Assembly (NCBI GenBank): GCA_016508695.1
Contig: VNKQ01000005.1
Location: 1,364,001 to 1,428,000 of the forward strand
Source: Hyphodiscus hymeniophilus
Lineage: Eukaryota; Ascomycota; Leotiomycetes; Helotiales; Hyphodiscaceae
Direction: 5' to 3'
Length of the DNA: 64,000 nt
The notes beneath the pieces were generated by a model. That model ran no database searches. It was not told the origin of the DNA and saw only the letters and a list, made by a program, of their open reading frames with translations. Both the position numbers and the translations under genes were made by a program. How positions within the stretch are numbered: the first letter of the stretch is position 1; every line of letters starts with the position of its first letter. Shown here piece by piece: positions 54,707 through 64,000 of the stretch.

Positions 54707-56616
54707 CTTAAATGTGGACGTGTTGCTGAAAGCCGAGAAATCTATCTCAGCATCAGAAGACTATAAGAGGTGAGGAGACGATGGGCTCAAGAGCAGCGTT
54801 GTGGGAGTGAGACGAGATACGTGGGAAAGATGCAGCAATGAAGGCAAAAGATAAAGTGTTATCTGAAAAGATCTTCAAACCTGCTTCTAGTTCTGCACGC
54901 TGAAGGATTTGGCAAGAAACCGGGGAAACAGTTCCTGTGATATTTGGCCGACCACGCCGCTGACCTAAGGAAAATGGGTTGCAACTCACGATAAGGACTT
55001 GGAATCGGTCACAGATAATAGACAGCGCCGAAGGGATGCGATAGATCTAATAGCAAGCTGCTGTGAGACTGGAGTCGTCGGCTCTCTGTTTCTTTTATAT
55101 ATAAAATGTTTCCTTGCCTGCCTCCACACCTTACAATATGCTTCTTCAGTTCTGATTCTCTCGATGAGGCAATCCAGACCAAGCTGGGCAGTACGCTACG
55201 GAGCCGATTGACCGTGAGTTTTGCACTTCCTTGATCATCCAGTCCAGCGTGTCCTTGCTGAGCTCCTCCACACCATTCTTGCTGCAAGACTTTACTGTTC
55301 TCACATCACGCTTGGGGCGAAAAAGGTGTGGAGAGGGTTTCACGATATCTTGCGCTTCGTCACTCCCATGCGACCGCCTTATCGTCAGACACAATGTCGT
55401 GCCGGATCATCAAATGGTTGACTCTGGCACTGGTGAGCTCGATCTGTATCACGGACCAAGTGATCCACAACACACTTCATCGATGGCTGCCGTCTGCAGG
55501 ATAATGTAAGGACGAGCTGTTGCATGGAAAGTGTTTCTATAAACGGATAGGTGCCAGCAAAGTGAAGAAGCAGTCTGAGTCGTGACACCATGTCAGACTA
55601 AGCGCTTGTTTGGATTGCCTGTCAAATGAGAGCAGTGGAAAGAACATAACCAGCCACAGCGACAGGGGTATCTGAAGAAAGGACGACAGCCAGCGTCATT
55701 GGCGATCTCCTCGCAGATGGTATCCTTATTTCGAGCACGAATTAACCCAACTGGAAGAACGCACTCTTTGGTTGTGGAGACACGTAAGATCAAAAGTGGA
55801 GGGAGGATCAGTAGGTGTGGGAGCTAGTAGGTCGCGAGCTGGCCAAAGCCGGGAGTTATCAGGGCATGGATTTCATGACCCGAAATGGAACATAAAACGA
55901 TACCTCTTTGATACAGGGCTCGGTTGGGATGGACGATGTGCATTGAACGGCCGTTAACGGACGCACAGGGAGCTTATTAACCATTCCCAGAATCGTCGCA
56001 GTTACACGAGGCCAGTGACAGTCGTGATATATATCTCGCCGCCCCTCCTACGATCTGCGTCTCTAGGAAGCCAGTACGAAGGGCTTGTTGATGATTGTCG
56101 ATGTACATATCGTTATCTCTCAGCTTATTTCGAGACAGTGAAGACGGAATCATTATTCCTGGTTTGGGATATTCAAGACCTGTCTCGCTTGTCGACCAGG
56201 ACCAGGCATTGAAATACTTGGACAACCAAGGAGATAAGAGACGGCATGGCTTTCATTCAGGCGGTTTGGTTGATTGTGGCTAAAGAATCCACCTTTAACA
56301 TAACCAACCCAACTTGCATACCAATGAGTTTTATGTATCCTTCAAATAGCCCTATTGTGCCGTAGAATTCGTGATGAAGTGACAAAGAGTCCTCCGGTGA
56401 AGTAAGAGAGTATTGATTTTGGAGATCAAGCTGAGCATGGGCCTGCGTTCCCCTCTCTGCACTGCGATAGGACCACCCCTGCTATTCCGATAAGATGCCG
56501 TGCCAAGACTCGGCTATTTGACCGAAATTCAAGAGACTGCACCAGACGGTGATGTAGGCTAGTAGGACAACATCTCCGTGCCGAGCTCTACAAATATCTC
56601 TTTCTCACCGGCAAAG
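54707..56616. other. Divergent intergenic region, 1.9 kb
   Basis: Between the oxygenase-like gene (-) and COX23 (+). Many short ORFs on both strands, none convincing. No repeats noted. Confidence 0.4.
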
Positions 56617-57284
56617 ATGGCGTCCAAGGATGCTCCGGAAGAAGGCCCCTGGGATCCCAAGACGAGCGCCAAATTTGAAAGGTAATGTGATAGATAGCTT
56701 TTGAGGAGAGGGGATGGGAGTCATGGTGCCACAGCGCGGAGAAGATGTGTCAATTGTTGACTGAGCTCAGCTGACTTGTTCTCCAGTAAACGGCCAGGAG
56801 AATACCTCGATCCATGTCAAGAGGCAGCAGCGAGAAGCCTGAAGTGTCTGCATCGGAATGGAGGAGATAGGGATATGTGTACGGATTACTTTCAGTGAGT
56901 GAGGGACTTTTCTCCTCCTAAACGTCACCATATAGAGTTACCTGTAACTTTCCCGCCAAGTTATGGCAAGATTGACGCGGCTCTCAGCTCTGGCTGGATT
57001 AGGAATGCCCGCGAAAGTCACTATGCTAGAGTCGAGAGAGTGACGCATACGAGTTGATTCAGATGGAACCTTTCTTAGTCATTGTCCGTTTGACGTTGAT
57101 CTTGTTTTTGAAAGAGCTCAGTATGAAAAGTCACAAAACTGACTTTCTGCAGAGCATATCGGGACTGCAAAAAGCAGTGGGTACGTAGATTCTGACCATC
57201 CTTTTGAAAATGTCTGTTGACTCGATGAAGATAACGGAGCGAGCGGAAGCCAAAAAGAGAGATGGGAAATCATGGTTCTCATAA
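56617..57284 (+). CDS. COX23: COX23-like twin CX9C cytochrome oxidase assembly factor, 84 aa
   Basis: Four small exons: 56617-56681, 56787-56894, 57153-57180, 57231-57284, too short to appear as simple ORFs. The product starts MASKDAPEEGPWDPKTSAKF. It carries two CX9C motifs, CQEAAARSLKC and CTDYFQAYRDC, the second completed across an intron. This is the coiled coil-helix-coiled coil-helix fold of intermembrane-space proteins imported by Mia40. Length and motif order fit Cox23/CHCHD7. It would help copper delivery and assembly of cytochrome c oxidase. The KRPGEYLDPC segment before the first Cys is family-typical. Introns 1 and 2 (105 and 258 nt) are longer than the local norm. Confidence 0.87.
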
Positions 57285-57922
57285 GAGACCAACACAGGGT
57301 GACTTTGGAAGAGTCGGCAAGCCCTTGTATAGTACGGAAATATTGTAGGAATAATCATCAAAATGCGAAATTCAACTCATTCGAAGCAGAATTGCCTCAG
57401 TAAACGAAACTCATCAGCAGCCTGGCTATTCGGCAAATGCATGAAGCATATTGATACGTACCGAATTGCCACTCTCTTAATTCTCTGTTTTGGATCCGTT
57501 CTCTCTCTACTTGAATCGAGGATGACCGGGCCTTGATGTTTTTGCATTATGAGAAACGTTTCCGATATGGAGTCCCTGATTCTCTTACCAGGAAATAGAC
57601 TATGAACAAAACAGACAACAAAACAGCAGCAAAGTCATAAAAAATCTCTAAATAAAGTAGACAATACATGACTTCATATATTCAAGGCAGCTATCGTTTT
57701 AATATTGGAAGGCAACAAACAAACGTTGCCTTCAAAGCCGGGATGCTGGTTTGAAGCTTTTGAAGCTTTTGATGTTCTCTGCTTCTCGCTTGTGGATTCG
57801 ACCATTGATTTTTCGTCAACGCAAGAATTTTGCCTCGCTCTCACATCACCTTGACTCGTATCTCAACCAACAATGCTTGAGAGCAATGTGTTCCTGACTG
57901 GACGTAACTTCTGATTGCCGAA
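57285..57922. other. Intergenic, promoter side of MDM20
   Basis: AT-rich (about 57,590-57,720), no supported gene. Holds the MDM20 promoter. Confidence 0.4.
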
Positions 57923-60900
57923 ATGGCGGGCTTGAACAACGCTGATGCGGAGACGGCTCGTGTCATCCTCTCCGACATCGAAAACAAGCATTTCAAGCAC
58001 GCCCTGACCAAAGTGGACAAGAAGTTGAAGAAGAGTGACTCGGACTATTTCAAGGTATGAACATGTAGTTGAATTCCACGCCACTCAGTCGTTTAGCTCT
58101 TTGGCAAGTAAGGCAATGTCTGCATTTTTTCGGAATCAACTCGTCACATGACTATGTGATCTCTGCTGATTTGACTAACTCAGGCTCTTCAACTTCTCAT
58201 CAAGGCGCATCTAGGCCAAGTATCCGAGAAAGCGGCTATTCTATTGCATCTTGAAGAACTAGTGTTGTCAAAACGAATCCTCACAGATCTCAATGCCATT
58301 CAGATTTTCGATGAAACTTTGGAACTCATTCTGCCAAAGCCTGGGGAGAACTGGGCTAGAATAATAGGCAATCTGCGGTGGCAACTAGTCAAGGCTCTTC
58401 CCAAGGATGTGGATGCAGGCAGAGCGTGTTTTCGAGCTTGTCTTGCCAAAGAGGACTACGAACATGCGCGACACATTGCAAATAGTCTCGAGAAGAATTT
58501 TCCTGGAACTCATGAGTATGTTTTCTGGAATATAACAACCATGTTTCTCTTTTCAGTAAGTCTCTTGAAGTGCGCTCTCTATTGAGAGACTGGTTTAGGG
58601 CCCATATCTTGACAGAGGAGCTCATTCCTTAACCCTCAATCCTTATGTTCTGCCGATTATCTGCTGACTGCTGTTAGCAATGTCATGACTATCCGGACAA
58701 GGAACGGACACTTTACGGGGCACTGGCAGAAGGCATGATGCGCAAACTCGCGGATGCCACGATCAAAGCTGCTGTAGGTTGAAACCACACACTCCACCAT
58801 CAGTGGCTGACATTGAGCAAAGGATTCGAGCAGTCTTCCGACTCGTTCTATACATAAGGTACAAGAATTCCGGCTGATGGACACCATCCTGAAAAATGGT
58901 AATCCAGAAAAGATGAATCCTGTGCGCTTGAAATATCTGCAAGATCCTTTCCTTGGGCCTGACTCGACTATTGCAAAAGGCGAGTGGCAATTGTGGAGAC
59001 TGAAGCTCGAACTTTTGAAGAAGGATCCCCAACTTCTATTCCAAACGACGAGTGATCTGTTGAAAAGGGCACGTACGAAGAACGAAAACGGCGAAATCAC
59101 AGAATCGCGATTCAGTGATTGGATCGTCTGGAAATCGTACATCGACAGTGCCTTACTCAACAAGTCTATATATCAGGGAGAGGTTGATGCAGAAATCAAG
59201 GCGCATCTGGACCCCAAAACTGGCATCGATAAGAGCTGGAGGAGAAACGCCTCTTTGGCTTCGTTGAAGTTCGCTTTAGCTCCAGTCTCAGCCTTTCCAA
59301 GCAATGAGCCAGAAAGCAAAGCAAACCTCATCGTAGACTATCTACAAAGATATGGAGATACGAATGTGGCATACACTGATCTGAGGACTGTAATACCGTT
59401 TCTGACCTCCCAGGATTTGGATTGGCTGTTGACAACGCTCATCGAAAATAGCAATGAATCCTCGGAGGCATTGCCTAGTCAGAGTCAAACGAAAGGGACT
59501 CTTTCTCCACTCAATCAAGATGTAAGTTCGGAATTTCCCAATACCTCAACTCTCTCCTTTGCTCTAAGTAAATGGTTCCAGACTTAGGAAGGCTCATTCA
59601 GTCCTTTATAGGACTGTTGGAGAGAGTATGCAGGTTCGAAACAGGATCCACGTTCGTCTCACTGACTCCTACAGACTGCGACTGCAATTGGAATCGCCAG
59701 GCTTGTGAATGTGTTCAAGCTGGTTTTCCTCTTAACAAGCAGCCTTCCGGAATCTCAGCGTCGGCTTTCGAGAGAACAATCTTTGCAAGGTAAGAAGACA
59801 ATGGCAAAGTGCTCGAAATGCTCTACCTCACTTTTTGATCCATACTGCGGCCTGTGTCTTACCGAACTTGCATGGACAACCGCAAAGTCATACGGACTTG
59901 CTATCAACGATGATGGACGTATCACAAGCACTCTCCTTCTGACGGATTTACATCCCGCAGACGATCTCGGTATCTTGGCTGCAATGTGTTTGGTAAAGCT
60001 TTCGGTGAAGGATACTCCGGCTGCTCTCAATGAGTCTCTCGACCACCCCGCCATCTGCCATTTGTTACAAGCGGCTGTTCTTCTAGAATATGCATGGTCG
60101 CATTCCAAAGCTAATTCGCAGATCTCCTTGATGCTTACGAGGATCTACTACAGTCTAGGCTGTGGTTCACTGGCTCTGCGGGCATACAAGCGTCTAGGAG
60201 TCAAACAGATTCAGAACGCCACACTATCACACTATATGTTCGACGGCATTTCTACGTTTCACCCGCATCCCTTCACTTCGGAGGAAACGTCGGAGTCGAG
60301 AAGCATCATCGAAGACCTCAAGGATCAGCTAAAGATCTACAGAGGCTCACCCAAACAAATCAGTAATAAAATTTGGAGTTCATTCGAGAACAATAATTAC
60401 AACACAATTTTCGAGTTAGAGCAAGTCAAGAAAGCTTTGGCGTATAATGTATCAGCCGTCATGTCTGTTATGGAGAGCCGCAAAGTGTCACGCGTTGTGC
60501 AACCAAATGCGCCTCTGACGGCTTCGTCCCATGGCTATGATATTCTTCGTGAGTTTGAGCGTCTTGCGAACAAGATGGCAATAGCTAATGTAAATCAAGC
60601 AACGGATATTGATGACCCAGAAATCAAGTTTTCAGATCAAAATGATCACGAGACTATTCCAAATTTCGAAGTGCTTGAAGACGAGTCTCCTTTGGCATAT
60701 CTGGGTCGAGCATCAAGGTTGAAGATGCCTTTGCCTGTAAGTCTCCAAATTTCGCTAGACAATAGACCTGAATGATTGATGCTAAAAATTGCATACGCAG
60801 GATCGACTTCACAACGACATTTTGGCGGACAAGGTCCGGATGATCGTTGACCCAACCACTGATCCTGTCTCCAGAGGTTCTTCCCGGACTTGGCTGGACC

Positions 60901-61424
60901 AAAGTCTTAGCTCGATATACGAGGAGGGAGAAGAGTTCTACGCCATCGCCAACATCCTCCAAGGGGTTCAATCCTTTGATAAGATTCTTCAAGGACAATT
61001 GACCGAGAAGTTAAACGAGATCGACATATTGGGTTCTGGGTCTGCACCAGCCACTCGAGCAGTTCTTCACACTCTGTACGTCACCTACGATATCGGAACA
61101 ACTGTATCGAGGCTGAAAGCCTACCTGCACAAGACGAACTCAGATATCAAATCTTATTCATCCCTGGATCTTGGAGAGCAATTGGTGAAGACGGTTATAG
61201 CAAAGGCTGCCCTGATTAAACATAGTCTTGACGAGGGCGGATGGATCGATAAAGTTCTTAGCAGTGTTTTCCAAGGGGATGTAGACGTAGTGGTCGATGA
61301 TGCATCTGTTCCGGGAACGTGGAAGAGCGTTGTTGATGAGAATTTTATGGAGGCGTGGGCGGGGCAGGTGGTGGATAGTTGGAAGGATTCGGTGAAGGGG
61401 TTTGCGTACTTCAATTCCCAATAG
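57923..61424 (+). CDS. MDM20: NatB N-terminal acetyltransferase auxiliary subunit (MDM20/NAA25)
   Basis: Exons 57923-58054, 58184-58555, 58678-58773, 58823-59521, 59675-60736, 60801-61424 (994 aa), all phase 0. The protein is an all-helical TPR-like repeat scaffold that would anchor the catalytic subunit Nat3 at the ribosome for acetylation of Met-Asp/Glu/Asn starts. Family-like segments: CRACLAKEDYEHARHIANSL, SLPTRSIHKVQEFRLMDTIL, LHPADDLGILAAMCLVKL, and SQISLMLTRIYYSLGCGSLA. At 59810-59856 a CX2C-X8-CX2C cluster suggests a zinc site. Exon 5 could instead be spliced differently near 59,670-59,745; I chose the join that keeps a continuous helical frame. Loss of MDM20 in yeast disturbs actin and mitochondrial inheritance. 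Confidence 0.86.
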
Positions 61425-61541
61425 AATGTGAATTTGCGTCTGAAAACACATAAATTGTTTAGATTGAAGCCATCATATCACTCAAACCTGGGGAGGCATG
61501 CCATTCTAGCCTGGAGGTAGTCTGGGCTGAATTATAGTCCC

Positions 61542-63085
61542 TTACAGATGACTTGTTTGCTCTATGCTACTATCATCTTTCTGCTCCGCTTTCTTCTTTC
61601 GAATCCTCTCCCTGGCCTCCTCATTTCCCCTCTTCCACATATCAATCCTCTTCAAATGTGCCGCATCAAAGCCCTCCCTCCAGATTTTCTCGAACTTCGG
61701 CAACCTCCTCCCCTTGCCCTCTGTCGGCTCACCAGCCATGTGTCTCACCTGCTCAAAGTACTCCTCAAAATCGGGATATAGCGCCGTAAACGGCACCCCA
61801 TCCCCTTTATACGCAATCCTATCCTCTTCCCACTTGATCTGCTCATTCTTTGGGGGAAGTTTAATTCGACCGGCTAGGAAGCGAGCAGCGAGTACAGCTT
61901 GCCATTCGAAGACTTTGAAGGTGAATCCCGCGGCTACAGCACCAACGAAACAGAGTGTGGGGTCATTTTGGTAGAAGACGTGTTGGTAGAGGTTTGGGAG
62001 ACGGTTGTTGCGAATGGTCTTTGCAAGCGTGGGAAGGAAATGCAGCGTCCAGGTATATCCCGTGCCGAATATAATATGATCGACGTTTTCCAGCTTCGTA
62101 CCGTCTTCGAAAAACACCGTTCTTTCACCAGTCTCACGGCTTGAGATGATGTTTGTGATTGGAGGCCGTCGGAGAATGTTGGGGTGCTGAAATGCCCAGT
62201 CGAAGAAATATGGGTGATATCGACCTCTTACGACCGAGTTCAGAGGCGTTTCCGCAACGTCCGCCAGACTGAATGATATGTCGGTGCCGGAGATGCTGGC
62301 TCCTACCACCACGACTCTCTTCCCGCGGTATTTCTCGGGGTCACGCCAGGCCTTGCTATGCTCTACGCTTCCGGGAAAGTTTTGAGAGAGTTCTGCTAGT
62401 CCTGGCGTGAATGGTATAAAAGGAACTGTATAATGACCAACTGCTACGACGACAGCGTCAAAGGATTCGCTCCACCAGTGGTCTTCTTGCCCATTCTGAG
62501 GTTTCCGGAGAGTGAGAGTCCATTTCCCTGTTTTTGTGTCTTTTTGAACCAACTCTACTGTTGTATCGTATGAAACAAGATTTTGGTAGCCGTTCCTATT
62601 CAGGAGATTTTGTATGTATGCCTCGACAGCTTTCCAATGTCGAAACGGAGATTGGGGGCCATGTCTGGATATGTTCAGAGCGGATCTCTCTTCAGGAAAT
62701 GGCTCCTGGGAAAAGGACATGGCGAATGCATCGATATTCGTCTCGAGAGTTGGGTAGATGGAAGTCCCAGCGAACCTGTATTGTGTGATCTCTGGTGTGG
62801 TAGTAGGTAGTTTGGAGGGAACTGGCACCGAATCATCTGGTATTCGACTTGCAATTTTGTCGAAATCAGGAAGCTGTTGGACATGGTCTTTTGGGTCGGC
62901 GATCCTGATGATGTTAGGTTCAGAGCTTCACAAAGTCGAAAAAGTACTGACCAGCATCCTCCAGCCTTCTCCCTCCTCTCGAATACCCGGATAAGGTCAA
63001 ATTGCTTCTCTTGAGCCAATGCATCAACTGTGATAGCTCCGGCGGGACCTGCACCAATGATGGCAATGGACTTGATGGGAGCCAT
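61542..63085 (-). CDS. Flavin-containing monooxygenase (FMO-like), 498 aa
   Basis: Exons 63085-62952 and 62904-61542; the 47-nt intron has a GTCAGT donor and ATCAG acceptor, joining GGCW to IADPKDHV. FAD motif near the start: IAIIGAGPAGA. FMO signature FPGSVEHSKAW, and second NADPH Rossmann motif VVVVGASISGTD. A late FGTGYTW motif is also class-B-like. The enzyme would use NADPH and O2 to oxygenate N or S of small molecules; the substrate is not predictable. The last 40 residues are Lys/Arg/Glu-rich. It converges with MDM20, 117 bp between stop codons. Confidence 0.88.
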
Positions 63086-63749
63086 GTCTTCTCATCGGCT
63101 TGAAACCTACCTTGATCTAAGCACGAAAGAGGGTGAGCTACATCGTACTCTTCAATGGATGCATGCGCAACCTCACAAGCCAACCATACCCTTGTCTGGA
63201 GAGGATGTCCTGATTCCAGAGAGGCGGATCTAGAAGAATGGTGCAATTCCACCACAGGAACTCCTCATTTGAAATCTAGCAGACCCCACCATCAGCTCGG
63301 TAATTAGCCTCGGCGAAGGGGATAGTGAGTCGTTGTTGGACAAAGAAAAACCTGTCTTCTGATGTTCTCCTCGGTGTAAGCACATTCACTACTGTATATT
63401 ATGTTCACCGGTGGAAAGCAGAATAGGCCTCGAGATCCTCCCTGTGGTGGCTTTGGCAAATACTGTACTGTACTGCGAGGAGACGCTCGCCAAGATCGAA
63501 CCTCATCCAGGATAAATGTACCGACGCTCGATCGGGTCCTAACAGTCCTAGTCGCGCTCTGCAGCTACTGAAACAGACGGCCCTTGGAGATAGAGCGTAG
63601 GCTGGTGCTTGGATATTAGAAAGTACAGTCACGTGACTGCGTGCCATGGCTGTCGCCATCCCAAACGCGGTTTCCTTCTTACCTGCGTTCCAGCTGTACC
63701 ACTGCCACCACCTTGCTTACAGGACAATGCGAGTTGAATTACAACAAAG
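63086..63749. promoter_or_regulatory. Divergent promoter region FMO / unidentified gene
   Basis: Shared 664-bp upstream region of two divergent genes. No distinctive binding site recognised beyond TCACGTGA at 63630-63637, a palindromic E-box type sequence. Confidence 0.45.
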
Positions 63750-64000
63750 ATGTCGGCCGACGAGGAGGATTATGGAGAGTTTGCAGACGAAGATTTCATC
63801 GAAGCTTTGAGCCAAGCATCTCAATCCCTCCCTCCACACCCTCCATCACGACGAACATCTGGCGACGGACCAGATAGTGGCGACGAAGATGGCAATAGCA
63901 AATCCAAAAAGAAGAAATACAAAATACATGAGGGTGTGGACGAGGTTCCAACAGCAAGTATGTATCCTAGGTGGAATTGCTTCGCTTTCGCGACTCCGCG
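63750..64000 (+). CDS. 5' end of an unidentified gene (truncated by the window)
   Basis: First exon 63750-63957, then a GTATGT donor. It encodes 69 residues starting MSADEEDYGEFADEDFIEAL, acidic, then Pro/Ser/Arg and a basic KSKKKKYKIHEG block. An acidic start of this kind is common in DNA repair helicases and other nuclear proteins, but nothing here decides it. The rest lies outside the window. Confidence 0.6.
   Translation, partial: MSADEEDYGEFADEDFIEALSQASQSLPPHPPSRRTSGDGPDSGDEDGNSKSKKKKYKIHEGVDEVPTASMYPRWNCFAFATP

Noticed and set aside
59572..59674. Coding exon starting at 59572 or 59631 in MDM20
   Set aside because: These frames need a 38-nt intron or meet a stop. The join 59521 to 59675 keeps phase 0 and a hydrophobic helical continuation.
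1..64000. tRNA, rRNA, CRISPR or transposase genes
   Set aside because: I looked for the tRNA B-box pattern, regularly spaced direct repeats and transposase motifs by eye on both strands and found none convincing. A tRNAscan or repeat-masking run could still find diverged copies.

Overview
The window is nuclear DNA of a filamentous ascomycete. Coding regions are broken by short introns (mostly 45-60 nt) with GTRNGT-type donors, CTRAC/CTAAT branch sites and AG acceptors. The gene families are typically fungal: ATG33, ILM1, COX23, CFEM, Zn2Cys6 factor, CrzA, MDM20. There are no operons, phage genes, CRISPR arrays or recognisable transposase genes. A leotiomycete-like (Helotiales) origin is my guess from overall gene style; the sequence does not prove it.

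Layout. 1-17 kb: 3' part of a BAR-PH-ArfGAP gene, a C2-domain protein, a divergent pair (ATG33 mitophagy factor / SPS19 peroxisomal dienoyl-CoA reductase), a nine-exon Zn2Cys6 regulator, and a DUF3445/HRQ-type heme oxygenase-like protein. 17-23 kb: one intronless gene for a roughly 1,940-residue charged repeat protein. 24-36 kb: trans-enoyl-reductase-like MDR protein, the calcineurin-regulated factor CrzA, a HAD phosphatase, a secreted M20 peptidase and a CAMK-like kinase. 37-41 kb: an MFS drug-type exporter divergent from a GPI-anchored CFEM protein. 41-47 kb: a gene-poor stretch holding microsatellites and one 53-residue Cys/His-rich protein with a clear promoter and 5' UTR intron. 47-64 kb: geranylgeranyltransferase I beta subunit, ILM1, a RING protein, a 2OG-Fe(II) oxygenase-like gene with a damaged splice acceptor, COX23, the NatB subunit MDM20, a flavin monooxygenase, and the 5' end of an unidentified gene.

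Most genes are unrelated housekeeping or regulatory genes. I see no biosynthetic cluster. The more coherent local links are the ATG33/SPS19 shared promoter (organelle turnover and fatty-acid catabolism) and the MFS/CFEM shared promoter. Gene models were built by joining open frames at splice sites that keep phase; every exon set below sums to a multiple of three. Family names come from memory of motifs, not from a search.

Most unusual items: the giant protein with about 20 aromatic-Gly/poly-Lys repeats and three C-terminal G-L-x-x-M/L-F-G motifs; a GG instead of AG acceptor in the oxygenase gene; the 53-residue protein; two possible C-termini for ATG33; an 18-nt micro-exon after a 296-nt intron in the MDR reductase; and a CX2C-X8-CX2C cluster in MDM20.
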